NCBI RefSeq assembly: GCF_001278945.1
Contig: NZ_LGRV01000005.1
Coordinates: forward strand, 62,001-126,000
DNA from: Lysinibacillus contaminans
Lineage (GTDB): Bacteria > Bacillota > Bacilli > Bacillales_A > Planococcaceae
Length of the DNA: 64,000 nucleotides
Direction: 5' to 3'
Positions 17,198-24,869 of the stretch are shown here, in pieces. The notes under the pieces are model-generated. The model searched no databases. It had not been told where the DNA came from and saw only the letters and a list, made by a program, of their open reading frames with translations. The translations under genes were made by a program, and so were the position numbers. Numbering within the stretch: position 1 is the stretch's first letter; every line of letters begins with the position of its first letter.

Positions 17198-17947
17198 GTG
17201 AAATTTGTATTCGATTTAGATGGCACTATTTCCTTTAAAGGTAAGCCATTAAGTACAGGCATTATCGCAGAATTAGAGAATTGTATAGTGAATGGGCATG
17301 AGGTTATTTTTGCATCGGCGCGCCCAATTCGTGATTTACTTCCCGTATTACCAGAAGCGATGCAAACGTTCCCGATGGTTGGCGGGAACGGGGCATTTGT
17401 CGCAAATGCTGGTGAAATGATTGCAGTAACAGCGTTTCAAACAGAAATGGTAGAACATATTCGACACTTGATTAGTACATATAAGTTGCCGTATTTGGTG
17501 GATAGTAATTGGGATTATGCATATACGGGTAGTGAGGCACATCCTATTTATCGAAATCTTGACCCACTAAAACTGGCGAAAAAGGTTACTTTAGATAAAC
17601 TTCAAGAGATTGTAAAAGTGGTTTTATTCCCAGGTGAGCATCTTAAGGAAGTAGTAGAGGCTTTACAGCAGCTACCAATTTCAATATATGAGCACACGTC
17701 AGAAAATATTTTAGACATTAGTCCGAATGGAATTGATAAATGGAATGGCTTATCGAAGCTTGGTGTTGTAGCGGGTGAATTTATTGCATTTGGAAATGAC
17801 GCGAATGATGCACCGATGTTTGTAAAAGCGAAAGAAAGTGTTTGCGTGGGGGATCATCGAGTGAGCGAACTTACAACGATGCAGGTGGCAAGTTCAGAGG
17901 AAGCGGTAATAGCTAGCATTCGTTCATACAGTGCGAAATATAAGTAA
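17198..17947 (+). CDS. HAD-superfamily hydrolase (Cof type)
   Basis: About 249 residues of the Cof/YbiV-type HAD phosphatases. Motif I is FDLDGT at the N-terminus, motif II lies in FASARP, the cap domain fills the middle, and motif III/IV is FGNDANDAPMF. It probably dephosphorylates sugar or cofactor phosphates; the substrate is unknown. The GTG start at 17198 follows an AAAGGAG site by seven bases; an upstream ATG at 17180 lies before that site. It is transcribed divergently from the leuA leader. Confidence 0.85.
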   Translation: MKFVFDLDGTISFKGKPLSTGIIAELENCIVNGHEVIFASARPIRDLLPVLPEAMQTFPMVGGNGAFVANAGEMIAVTAFQTEMVEHIRHLISTYKLPYLVDSNWDYAYTGSEAHPIYRNLDPLKLAKKVTLDKLQEIVKVVLFPGEHLKEVVEALQQLPISIYEHTSENILDISPNGIDKWNGLSKLGVVAGEFIAFGNDANDAPMFVKAKESVCVGDHRVSELTTMQVASSEEAVIASIRSYSAKYK

Positions 17948-18051
17948 CGAAGTGAGGGCGATGAATTTACATAAGTATTTGCTGGAAAAAGGAAACTAAG
18001 TGGTATAGAGCACCGTAGATAATAGTAAGAATTAATAACCAAGGGTGTGAG

Positions 18052-18549
18052 ATGATGTATAGGCCGATTTTAGACTTACCAAAAACGAAGCGTGAAAAAG
18101 TGTGGGATTGGATTGGTGGTGGAATATTTCTTGCATCAATATTTTATATTTTCGTTATATGGGGCAAACTTCCGGATGAAATCCCAGGCCATTTTAATGG
18201 AGCTGGAGAAGTAGATCGATGGGGATCGAAAATTGAATTATTTATTTTGCCATTTGTCGGTTCATTTTTGTGGATACTAATGGGATTATTAGAAAAAGCA
18301 CCGCATATGCATAACTACCCAGCGCGTTTAAATGAAAGTAATGTTGAAGTATTTTATCTAAGTAGCCGAAAATTATTAAATGAAATAAAAAATCTCTGCT
18401 TAATTTTATTTGCGCTTATTAGCTTTCAAATAGTACGAATTGCTTTAGGAGAAGCACAGGCTTTAGGGTGGTGGTTCCTCCCAATTATATTAATTGGTAC
18501 AGCTATTTTAATTATTAAGGGCTTAGTTGCAATGTCAAAAATTAAATAA
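18052..18549 (+). CDS. DUF1648-domain membrane protein
   Basis: A 165-residue membrane protein with four hydrophobic helices. The segment LPDEIPGHFNGAGEVDRWGSK between helices 1 and 2 is the DUF1648 signature (LP..IP.HFN..G..D.W..K). Such domains occur in SdpI-like and other small Firmicute membrane proteins; the function of this one is unknown. ATGs at 18052 and 18055 share an AAGGGTG site. A hairpin terminator follows. Confidence 0.75.
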   Translation: MMYRPILDLPKTKREKVWDWIGGGIFLASIFYIFVIWGKLPDEIPGHFNGAGEVDRWGSKIELFILPFVGSFLWILMGLLEKAPHMHNYPARLNESNVEVFYLSSRKLLNEIKNLCLILFALISFQIVRIALGEAQALGWWFLPIILIGTAILIIKGLVAMSKIK

Positions 18550-18557
18550 ATATGTAA

Positions 18558-18593
18558 AAAATCATCATTCCATAGTGGGTTGATGATTTTTTT
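18558..18593 (+). terminator. Terminator
   Basis: AAAATCATCA (18558-18567) pairs with TGATGATTTT (18581-18590), then T residues follow. Confidence 0.8.
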
Positions 18594-18637
18594 GTGATAA
18601 ATTTATTATAAATGAGCGCAGAAGGGGTGCCAGGTCG

Positions 18638-19294
18638 ATGCAAAAAAAATTCAAAGTGAAAGACATGCTGTCTATTGATATTCATCATCAGCCACAAAAT
18701 GTGGTTTTAGAGGGTATTCAACAGAGTGGGAATGCTCCTTATGACCGTATTATTTCTTTTGTATTTTCAGCTGATGAAATGGTGCAGTATTTACAGAACT
18801 GTATACGGGATAGCAATTTAGCAGACCAGGGCTATTTATTTTTTGTTTATCCGAAAAAGGGGAATAAGCAATATGAACAGTTTATTCACCGAGATGAAAT
18901 TTTTCCAGCCATTCAAGTAGATGAAGAAAAATATATTGTCGGTAGTGACTATAAGTTTGCGAGCCTCATGTCTTTAGATGATACGTTTTCCATTCTAAGC
19001 ATCAAACGGGATGGTAAGGCACGTGGGAAGAAAAAGACGGCAAGTAGTCAATGCGTTAGCGATTATGAAAGTATGATTCCACAATTACGTGAGCAACTGG
19101 AAAAAGTTGAGGCTGACCTAGCCTTTTATGATGGATTGACACCGGGTTATCAGAAGGATTGGGCTCGTTTTATTTATAGTGCGAAAAGAGTGGAAACGCA
19201 AAAAGCACGTTTAGCGGAAATGCGTGAACTTACTAGGCTGGGCTTTAAAACGAAGGAATTATACAGAAAAGCGAAAAGTGAGGGGAAAGTATGA
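18638..19294 (+). CDS. Protein with a C-terminal YdeI/OmdA-like domain
   Basis: 218 residues. The N-terminal 130 residues are not recognised by me. The C-terminal 75 residues, with YDGLTPGYQKDWARFIYSAK, VETQKARLAEM and a basic end, resemble the YdeI/OmdA-type domain in which a Trp and an AK(R)-x-E-T pattern recur. No enzymatic motif is evident. It is the first gene of a tightly packed series that continues to 21557. It overlaps the next gene by four bases (ATGA), so translation is coupled to a DUF1801 protein, a pairing that suggests a shared role. Confidence 0.6.
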   Translation: MQKKFKVKDMLSIDIHHQPQNVVLEGIQQSGNAPYDRIISFVFSADEMVQYLQNCIRDSNLADQGYLFFVYPKKGNKQYEQFIHRDEIFPAIQVDEEKYIVGSDYKFASLMSLDDTFSILSIKRDGKARGKKKTASSQCVSDYESMIPQLREQLEKVEADLAFYDGLTPGYQKDWARFIYSAKRVETQKARLAEMRELTRLGFKTKELYRKAKSEGKV

Positions 19295-19725
19295 GTGAAT
19301 ATATTGAGCAAGTCGATGAAAAATGGCGTGCAGACTTCGCAAAGCTTGTAGACGTAGTGGAATCGAATTTACCAGATGGCTTTGAACGTACAATGCAGTA
19401 CGGCATGATCAGTTATGTCGTGCCGCTGTCAACTTATCCTAAGGGCTATCATGTGACACCAAATACACCGCTCCCTTTCATTAGTCTAGCTGCGCAAAAG
19501 CAACATTTGGCTTTGTATCATATGGGTGTTTATGCGGATGAGGCGTTGCTAGCTTGGTTCCAAGAAGAATATGCGAAGAGCGTACCGACAAAGTTGAATA
19601 TGGGGAAAAGTTGTATTCGTTTTACCAACGCGAAAAATATTCCATTTGATTTAATTGGCGAGCTTGTATCAAAAATGACACCAGCAGAGTGGATAGCAAA
19701 ATATGAGGGGGAGTTGAATAAATGA
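19291..19725 (+). CDS. DUF1801 (YdhG-like) protein
   Basis: 144 residues with the DUF1801 pattern: MQYGMISYVVP near residue 37, PFISLAAQKQHLALYHMG in the middle and KLNMGKSCIRFTNAKNIP near the end. These small alpha/beta proteins are widespread in soil bacteria and of unknown biochemical role. It overlaps both neighbours by four bases, so it is within one operon with the OmdA-like protein and the PhnB-like protein. Confidence 0.75.
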   Translation: MSEYIEQVDEKWRADFAKLVDVVESNLPDGFERTMQYGMISYVVPLSTYPKGYHVTPNTPLPFISLAAQKQHLALYHMGVYADEALLAWFQEEYAKSVPTKLNMGKSCIRFTNAKNIPFDLIGELVSKMTPAEWIAKYEGELNK

Positions 19726-20105
19726 GAAGTGCAACAACATTTTTAATGTTCCAAGGACAAGCGAATGAAGCAATTCAACAATATAAAGAGTGGTTTACAG
19801 ATTTAACTGTACAGAGCTTATCATATATGGAGGATTCACAGCAGGTCGCAATGGCGGTAATGGATTTGAAGGGGCTTAAAATAATGGTAAATGATAGCGT
19901 AATAAAGCATGATTTTACCTTTACTCCAGCTACATCAATTTTTATAGAGTGTGAGACACTTGAAGAAATCATAAATCTGACAGCCCAAGTATTAGAGGGT
20001 GGGAAAGCCTTGATGCCACTTGGTCATTATGGCTTTTCTGAGCAATTTGCATGGATCGAAGACCGTTTTGGTGTATCATGGCAATTTACGTATAACTTGA
20101 AATAA
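19722..20105 (+). CDS. PhnB/VOC-superfamily protein
   Basis: 127 residues of the PhnB-like (3-demethylubiquinone methyltransferase-like) branch of the vicinal-oxygen-chelate fold. The usual pattern is visible: FLMFQGQANEAIQQYKEWF at the start, a central FTPATSIFIEC strand and a terminal FGVSWQF. Members lack a known reaction. The ATG overlaps the previous stop, and a GGGGGAG ribosome site of the next gene follows directly. Confidence 0.75.
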   Translation: MRSATTFLMFQGQANEAIQQYKEWFTDLTVQSLSYMEDSQQVAMAVMDLKGLKIMVNDSVIKHDFTFTPATSIFIECETLEEIINLTAQVLEGGKALMPLGHYGFSEQFAWIEDRFGVSWQFTYNLK

Positions 20106-20117
20106 GGGGGAGTATAT

Positions 20118-20573
20118 ATGAATAAGTGGATGGAACGTGCGATTGAATTGGCTTTAGAAAATGTAGCACAGGGTGGTCAACCTTTTGGCGCTGTGTTAGT
20201 AAAGGACGATAAAATTATTGGCGAAGGTGTTAATGAGCTACATATTCGTCCAGATAGTACAGGGCATGCTGAGTTACTTGCTATGCGCCGTGCGCAGCAA
20301 AAATTGAATTCTACAGATTTACGTGGTGCTGTGATGTATGCAAGTGGTGCACCTTGTCCAATGTGTTTTGGCGCAATGGCAATGGCTAATATGGACAAGG
20401 CTTATTATGCAAATTCACTAGCTGAAGCATTAGCAGTTGGCCTAACCCGTTCGAGTGAAGTATATGCAGACTTGCAGAAGGCTGATTCGGAACGAGCTTT
20501 TCAAATGATTCATATGCCCGTGGAGAATGAAGCGATAAGCCCGATGCACGTGTGGTATAAAAAAGGGGAATAA
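20118..20573 (+). CDS. Cytidine/guanine deaminase-family zinc enzyme
   Basis: 151 residues of the cytidine deaminase-like superfamily, nearest by eye to guanine deaminase (GuaD) and related small nucleobase deaminases. The catalytic HAE is in TGHAELLAMRRA and the zinc-binding cysteines are in PCPMCFGA. The whole protein is this single domain. The ATG has AAGGGGGAG upstream. It lies in the packed series between a PhnB-like protein and a double acetyltransferase. The exact substrate is uncertain. Confidence 0.8.
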   Translation: MNKWMERAIELALENVAQGGQPFGAVLVKDDKIIGEGVNELHIRPDSTGHAELLAMRRAQQKLNSTDLRGAVMYASGAPCPMCFGAMAMANMDKAYYANSLAEALAVGLTRSSEVYADLQKADSERAFQMIHMPVENEAISPMHVWYKKGE

Positions 20574-20576
20574 AGT

Positions 20577-21557
20577 ATGGTAGTAACTTTAGTAAAGCAC
20601 AATTTAAAATATGCAGAGGCAATACATGCATTATCCTCAATGCCACAAGTACGAGATGCACTTGGATTACCTGTTGGTAAAGTGGAAGATACGATAAACT
20701 TCATTAAGCGTGAATGTGTGGATGAAGAAGAGGGAAAGACTGTGCCTCGAGTTGTTTTGGATGAGGAAGGGCAAGTTATTGGTGTAACAACGCTCATGTT
20801 TATAGATCATCAAAAAAAGAGCTGCCATATTGGTTCGTGGCTTGGTTATGAATTTTGGGGTAAGGGTTATAATTTAGAGGCGAAAATTGCGATTCTAGAA
20901 ATTGCTTTTTTTGAACTTGGATTAGAACGTGTTTTTGCGGGTGCTAGAGAAGTGAACATCCGCTCGAAAAAGGCGCAAGAAAAGCTACCGTTTATCCGTC
21001 TGAATGTGGAAAAAGATTATCCACAGGAGCACGCATGGCTAGAGATAAAAGAAAAGCAACGATGTGTATTGAATGTTTTTGAACGGGAAGATTTTATTCG
21101 TTTTCGTACATCTTTAGTGGAAATTACAGGCGAACGCGAACTTTATTTACCCTATCTGCTAGTAGCCGATGGAAATGAAGAAGTTGTTCGTAAGTATATG
21201 AATGACGGCGAGTTATACGCGATTTATTGTGGTGAGCATTTAGCAGGTGTTGCATTACTCATTAAGCAATCCGAAGCGTCTATTGAATTGAAAAATATTG
21301 CTGTTGTGCCAGAATTCAAAGGTAGAGGCATTGGCAAGATAGTACTACAAATGATTAGTGACAATTGCAAAGCAAAAGGTTATACACAAGTCATTGTAGG
21401 TACAGCGAATTCCAGTATAGATAATATCGCGTTTTATCAAAAGGCAGGTTTTCGAATGGAGAGGATAGAGAAAGACTTTTTCAGTAGTTATAACAAGCCA
21501 ATATATGAAAATGGTATACGTGCTGTTGATATGGTTATTTTTTCAAAGGCTTTATAA
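20577..21557 (+). CDS. Tandem GNAT acetyltransferase (two domains)
   Basis: 326 residues made of two GNAT domains. The N-terminal one (about 1-165) is RimJ/RimL-like, with FWGKGYNLEAKIAILEIAF in place of a canonical Q/R-x-x-G-x-G/A loop. The C-terminal one (about 180-326) has a canonical loop, VVPEFKGRGIGKIVLQMI, and an IAFYQKAGF helix. Only the second domain looks fully competent for acetyl-CoA binding. The gene begins three bases after the deaminase stop and closes the operon before a terminator. Confidence 0.8.
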   Translation: MVVTLVKHNLKYAEAIHALSSMPQVRDALGLPVGKVEDTINFIKRECVDEEEGKTVPRVVLDEEGQVIGVTTLMFIDHQKKSCHIGSWLGYEFWGKGYNLEAKIAILEIAFFELGLERVFAGAREVNIRSKKAQEKLPFIRLNVEKDYPQEHAWLEIKEKQRCVLNVFEREDFIRFRTSLVEITGERELYLPYLLVADGNEEVVRKYMNDGELYAIYCGEHLAGVALLIKQSEASIELKNIAVVPEFKGRGIGKIVLQMISDNCKAKGYTQVIVGTANSSIDNIAFYQKAGFRMERIEKDFFSSYNKPIYENGIRAVDMVIFSKAL

Positions 21558-21569
21558 AGGAACGGCAAA

Positions 21570-21601
21570 AAGGTATCTCGAACTCATTTGAGATACTTTT
21601 T
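21570..21601 (+). terminator. Terminator
   Basis: GGTATCTC (21572-21579) pairs with GAGATACT (21590-21597), then a run of T. It ends the 18.6-21.6 kb series. Confidence 0.8.
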
Positions 21602-21690
21602 TTGCGTATACAAAAGATAGGATTTAAAATGTGAAGCTATCACAAAGGGAATGTTTGAAGCATTTTGATCATTATTTTCATATGAGGCAT

Positions 21691-21766
21691 TGTGGATAAT
21701 ACATGAATTGGGCTGTGGATAATTGGTGAACGGATCCGGTAAAGAAGTTGTCCACATTGTGGAAAA
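21691..21766. other. Cluster of four DnaA-box motifs
   Basis: Two perfect DnaA boxes (TTATCCACA on the minus strand) lie at 21691-21699 and 21714-21722. TTGTCCACA on the plus strand lies at 21748-21756, and TTTTCCACA on the minus strand at 21758-21766. All four fall within 76 bases of a 312-base gene-free stretch between convergent genes. No dnaA/dnaN genes or AT-rich unwinding element accompany them, so this is not a standard oriC. Confidence 0.65.
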
Positions 21767-21835
21767 GTATTTGTGAGAAAGTCCGGGCTGTGATACGAGA
21801 TTTTATCTGGAAGAATAGCCAGATATTCAATGATA

Positions 21836-21870
21836 AAAACCCCGTCTAACTTTTGTTAAGCGGGTATTTT
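21836..21870 (-). terminator. Terminator of nsrR
   Basis: On the minus strand CCCGCTTAAC pairs imperfectly with GTTAGACGGG around an AAAA loop, followed by TTTTT. It ends the nsrR transcript. Confidence 0.75.
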
Positions 21871-22307
21871 TAATCGCCACGTAAGAGCGCCATTAGCTTT
21901 TCTTTTGAATGTAAAAAATCATCGAGTGAATAACGGTCGAGTACGGCTAAATATGCTTGTAATGCTTCATAAAGCACACCCTTTAGCTGACATTCCGGTG
22001 CAATTTTACATAAGTTATTCTCTTTGTCGAAGCATTCGACAAGATAAAAATCCTCTTCAGTATGGCGCACGATTTCGCCGATTGTAACGGTTTTTGGATC
22101 AATGGCAAGTCGAATACCACCACCACGGCCACGTATTGTTTCGATGTAACCGAGCTGCCCAAGTTGATGCGTCACTTTCATTAAATGGTTTTTCGATATA
22201 TTATAGGCATCTGAAATTTCTTGAATTGTAGATAGTTTACCATTTTCCTGGGCACCTAAATAAATGAGTGTCCGAAGGGAGTAATCTGTGTATAAAGTTA
22301 ATCTCAT
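21870..22307 (-). CDS. nsrR: Nitric-oxide-sensing Rrf2-family repressor NsrR
   Basis: 145 residues with an N-terminal winged helix (LTLYTDYSLRTLIYLGA) and three cysteines at 92, 100 and 106. This is the arrangement that holds the [4Fe-4S] cluster of Bacillus NsrR. Nitric oxide damages the cluster and relieves repression. It is divergent from hmp, its classical target, and an NsrR palindrome lies between the two genes. The ATG at 22307 has a GTAGGGTGTTCCT region upstream. Confidence 0.92.
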   Translation of the reverse strand: MRLTLYTDYSLRTLIYLGAQENGKLSTIQEISDAYNISKNHLMKVTHQLGQLGYIETIRGRGGGIRLAIDPKTVTIGEIVRHTEEDFYLVECFDKENNLCKIAPECQLKGVLYEALQAYLAVLDRYSLDDFLHSKEKLMALLRGD

Positions 22308-22389
22308 AGGAACACCCTACTTTCTGAAGTTCAATACACATTATAGCATTATCCCTTATTTCAAAGGAAGATGAATGCTTTTTTTAAAG

Positions 22390-22406
22390 ATGTATTTAAA
22401 ATGCAT
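22390..22406. promoter_or_regulatory. NsrR operator
   Basis: ATGTATTTAAAATGCAT is an 8-1-8 dyad matching the known NsrR site type (ATGTATTT-N-AAATACAT). A second ATGTATTT half-site starts at 22430, exactly 40 bases downstream, and overlaps the -35 of hmp. Confidence 0.8.
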
Positions 22407-22443
22407 TAATTATGTCTATTTCGTTAAAGATGTATTTTATATA

Positions 22444-22472
22444 TTGCTTTAATAAAATTAAAGGTATATATT
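22444..22472 (+). promoter_or_regulatory. Promoter of hmp
   Basis: TTGCTT (22444-22449) and TATATT (22467-22472) are 17 bases apart. The downstream NsrR half-site at 22430-22446 overlaps the -35. Confidence 0.75.
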
Positions 22473-22499
22473 GTAAGCATGAGAGGGTGGTTATGCGAT

Positions 22500-23666
22500 A
22501 TGTTAAAACAAGAAACAGTTCAAATTATTAAAGCAACAGTACCAGTATTAGAAGTTCATGGTGTAGCGATTACGAAGACGTTTTATAAAAATATGTTTCA
22601 GAAACATCCAGAGTTATTGAATATTTTTAATCATACGAACCAAGAAAAAGGACGCCAACAAACCGCATTAGCAAACACAGTGTATGCGGCGGCAGTTCAT
22701 ATTGAAAATTTAGGGGCCATTTTACCAGCGGTTAGGCTAATTGCTCATAAACACCGTAGTTTAGGAATTTTACCAGAGCACTATCCGATTGTTGGAGAGA
22801 ATCTATTACAAGCAATTAAGGAAGTACTTGGCGATGCGGCAACTGATGACATTATTAACGCATGGGCTGAAGCATATGGTGTTATTGCAGATATTTTCAT
22901 TCAGGTAGAAGAAGATTTATATCAGAAATCTGAAGAAAATGGTGGGTGGCGTTTATTCAAACCATTAAAAGTAGTAAAAAAAGAAGTTGAAAGCGAACTT
23001 GTTACATCAATATACTTTGAAAATGAAGATGGTTCACCGCTACCAACCTATCAACCAGGTCAATACATTAGTATTCGAGTTAAAGTACCGAACGAAGAAT
23101 ATTTAATGACACGTCAATATACACTCTCTTACGCAAACGCAGAGGAAGGCTACCGTATTTCTGTGAAGCGTGAGGATGAGCAAACACCAAATGGTAAAGT
23201 TTCGAACTTTATTCATGACACATTACAAGTTGGAGATATAGTAGATGTAAGTGTACCGGCAGGTTTATTTGTTCTTGAAGAAACGTCTGCCCCAATCACA
23301 TTTATTAGTGGTGGTATCGGTGTAACACCACTAAACAGTATGCTACAATCTTTAGCTGATGACGCAACAAATGAAGTGAACTTCATTCAATGTGCACGTA
23401 ACGAAAAAGTAGTTGCATTTAGTGATGAAATCCAAGAAAAAATAAATGCGCTTCCAAACGCATCCTATACAGCGTTATATTCTGATGAGGACAAACTCAT
23501 TACCAAGGAATTATTAGCTGAAAAGGTAGCAGACAATGCTGACGTTTATGTATGTGGTCCAGTTGGCTTTATGGAAGCGGTTATTAAAAACTTACATGAA
23601 ATTGGCGTAGCTGATGAAAAAATTCACTATGAATTCTTTGGTCCAGCTATGCAATTAGCAAAATAA
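22500..23666 (+). CDS. hmp: Flavohemoglobin Hmp (nitric oxide dioxygenase)
   Basis: About 388 residues in three domains. The globin (about 1-135) carries the proximal histidine region [11 protein letters not shown]. The FAD domain has RQYTLSYA. The NAD domain has [12 protein letters not shown] and [10 protein letters not shown]. It oxidises nitric oxide to nitrate with O2 and NADPH in the cytoplasm. ATG 22500 ([11 protein letters not shown]) matches the usual family start, and a GAGAGGGTGG site lies ten bases upstream; an in-frame ATG at 22479 lies before that site. NsrR control is predicted by the upstream dyad. Confidence 0.95.
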   Translation: MLKQETVQIIKATVPVLEVHGVAITKTFYKNMFQKHPELLNIFNHTNQEKGRQQTALANTVYAAAVHIENLGAILPAVRLIAHKHRSLGILPEHYPIVGENLLQAIKEVLGDAATDDIINAWAEAYGVIADIFIQVEEDLYQKSEENGGWRLFKPLKVVKKEVESELVTSIYFENEDGSPLPTYQPGQYISIRVKVPNEEYLMTRQYTLSYANAEEGYRISVKREDEQTPNGKVSNFIHDTLQVGDIVDVSVPAGLFVLEETSAPITFISGGIGVTPLNSMLQSLADDATNEVNFIQCARNEKVVAFSDEIQEKINALPNASYTALYSDEDKLITKELLAEKVADNADVYVCGPVGFMEAVIKNLHEIGVADEKIHYEFFGPAMQLAK

Positions 23667-23680
23667 TAGTATTAAATTCA

Positions 23681-23720
23681 GCACTGTTACGAGTAGGTAT
23701 TCTCGTAGCGGTGCTTTTTT
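23681..23720 (+). terminator. Terminator of hmp
   Basis: GCACTGTTACGAG (23681-23693) pairs with CTCGTAGCGGTGC (23702-23714, two G-T pairs), then TTTTTT. Confidence 0.85.
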
Positions 23721-23763
23721 ATATGCGGCAATTAACTCTTAGAAAGAAGTGAGAGCTTTCATG

Positions 23764-23792
23764 TTGACAATATACCTAATGGGGTATAACAT
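23764..23792 (+). promoter_or_regulatory. cstR promoter with CstR operator
   Basis: TTGACA (23764-23769) and TAACAT (23787-23792) are 17 bases apart. Between them lies the dyad ATACC-TAATGG-GGTAT (23772-23787), a CsoR-family type operator. This predicts autorepression relieved by persulfides. Confidence 0.75.
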
Positions 23793-23844
23793 AAAGCGCA
23801 TAAACAAATTCAATTATTCGTTTCGAAAAGGAGGCGTGCACAGT

Positions 23845-24105
23845 ATGGCATACAATGTGAAAACGGCAAATCGAGTGAAGCGAATGGAAGGTCAATTACG
23901 TGGGATTTTGCGTATGATGGAAGAAGGTCAAGACTGTAAAGATGTTATTACACAGCTATCTGCCGTGCGTTCAGCTGTCGAACGAACTATTGGTGTTATT
24001 GTGAGTGAAAACCTATTGAATTGTGTAACGACTGCTGAAGGAGATTCTGAAAAAGTGAATTCAGCCATTCAGGAAGCGATGGATTTAGTCGTGAAAAGCA
24101 GATAA
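23845..24105 (+). CDS. cstR: Persulfide-sensing CsoR-family repressor CstR
   Basis: 86 residues, the exact size of CstR. It has the CsoR-family four-helix fold (KRMEGQLRGILRMMEEGQDC, then AVRSAVERTIG) and two cysteines at positions 31 and 60. That pair forms the di- to tetrasulfide bridge in CstR; the copper ligands of CsoR (His and second Cys pattern) are absent. ATG 23845 has AAAGGAGG upstream; longer in-frame starts would run through the promoter. It heads the sulfur operon, whose genes carry matching operators. B. subtilis YrkD is the likely counterpart. Confidence 0.9.
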   Translation: MAYNVKTANRVKRMEGQLRGILRMMEEGQDCKDVITQLSAVRSAVERTIGVIVSENLLNCVTTAEGDSEKVNSAIQEAMDLVVKSR

Positions 24106-24111
24106 AAAATT

Positions 24112-24127
24112 ATACCCTTAACAGTAT
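24112..24127 (+). promoter_or_regulatory. CstR-type operator 2
   Basis: ATACC-CTTAAC-AGTAT, one mismatch from the ATACC-N6-GGTAT dyad. It lies just before the GAGGAGG ribosome site of the first rhodanese gene. Confidence 0.55.
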
Positions 24128-24146
24128 GAATGAGGAGGAAGTTTGT

Positions 24147-24488
24147 TTGGAAACATGGATTATTATAGCAGCTCTTGTAGCATTTTTAGTATGGCGTATG
24201 AAACCAACAAAAGGTGTACATTCAATTTCGGCAGCACAACTGAAAAATATGTTGAATGATAAGGATAAAGTATTCATCGATGTGCGTACACCTGCTGAGT
24301 ACAAAGGTCGTAATATTCCGCAATTCAAAAATATCCCACTTGGAGCTAGTTTCGACAAATTACCGAAAGAGAAAGAAATCGTCGTGATTTGTCAAAGTGG
24401 TATGCGCAGTAGTCAGGCGTGTAAGCAATTGAAAAAACAAGGATTTGAGCGTGTAACAAATGTCCGTGGCGGCATGAGCGCTTACTAG
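24147..24488 (+). CDS. Membrane-anchored rhodanese-like sulfurtransferase
   Basis: About 113 residues: one N-terminal transmembrane helix (WIIIAALVAFLVWRM), then a single rhodanese domain with FIDVRTPAEY and the active-site loop CQSGMRSS. The cysteine carries a persulfide during sulfur transfer. The TTG at 24147 follows GAGGAGGAAG by about six bases; the upstream ATG at 24126 precedes that site. It is the first enzyme gene after cstR. Confidence 0.85.
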   Translation: METWIIIAALVAFLVWRMKPTKGVHSISAAQLKNMLNDKDKVFIDVRTPAEYKGRNIPQFKNIPLGASFDKLPKEKEIVVICQSGMRSSQACKQLKKQGFERVTNVRGGMSAY

Positions 24489-24500
24489 GGGGAGAACAAT

Positions 24501-24797
24501 ATGAAAGAAATTTCAGCAAAAGAAGTGCAGACGGTTTTGGAGCAAGGGCGATCTTTAAATTTAATTGATGTACGTGAAGTAGATGAAGTAGAAGCTGGTC
24601 ATATTCCAGGTATTTTCCACATCCCACTTGGTTTACTTGAATTTCGAATGAATGAATTAAATAAAAATGAAACGTATATTATAGTTTGTCGTTCGGGTGC
24701 GCGAAGTGGTCGTGCTACTCACTTTTTAGAAAGCCGAGGCTTTGATGTGACCAATATGGTTGGTGGTATGCTCGCTTGGGAAGGCGAAGTACAGTAA
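24501..24797 (+). CDS. Single-domain rhodanese sulfurtransferase
   Basis: 98 residues, cytoplasmic, with LIDVREVDEVEAGHIPG and the catalytic loop CRSGARSGRA. It is similar in form to the preceding anchored rhodanese but lacks the membrane helix. It would shuttle sulfane sulfur between low-molecular-weight persulfides and the TusA-type carriers downstream. It begins 12 bases after the first rhodanese gene, with a GGGGGAG ribosome site. The 72-base gap that follows holds another CstR-type dyad. Confidence 0.88.
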   Translation: MKEISAKEVQTVLEQGRSLNLIDVREVDEVEAGHIPGIFHIPLGLLEFRMNELNKNETYIIVCRSGARSGRATHFLESRGFDVTNMVGGMLAWEGEVQ

Positions 24798-24841
24798 AAA
24801 ATGGACTCAAGAGGCCTCGCTATATTTTTTTAGCAAAAATA

Positions 24842-24857
24842 ATACCCTTATAGGTAT
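24842..24857 (+). promoter_or_regulatory. CstR-type operator 3
   Basis: ATACC-CTTATA-GGTAT, a perfect ATACC-N6-GGTAT dyad. It directly precedes the AAGGAGG ribosome site of the TusA-rhodanese gene. An internal promoter is possible. Confidence 0.7.
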
Positions 24858-24869
24858 AAGGAGGAAGTT

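Noticed and set aside
21691-21766. Possible chromosomal replication origin
   Set aside because: DnaA boxes are present, but dnaA, dnaN, rpmH or gyrB genes and an AT-rich unwinding stretch with DnaA-trio repeats are not. A titration or regulatory cluster is the more careful call.
23749-23844. Longer N-terminus for CstR from ATG 23749
   Set aside because: It would include the TTGACA promoter and operator; the 86-residue protein from 23845 has the family length and a perfect ribosome site.
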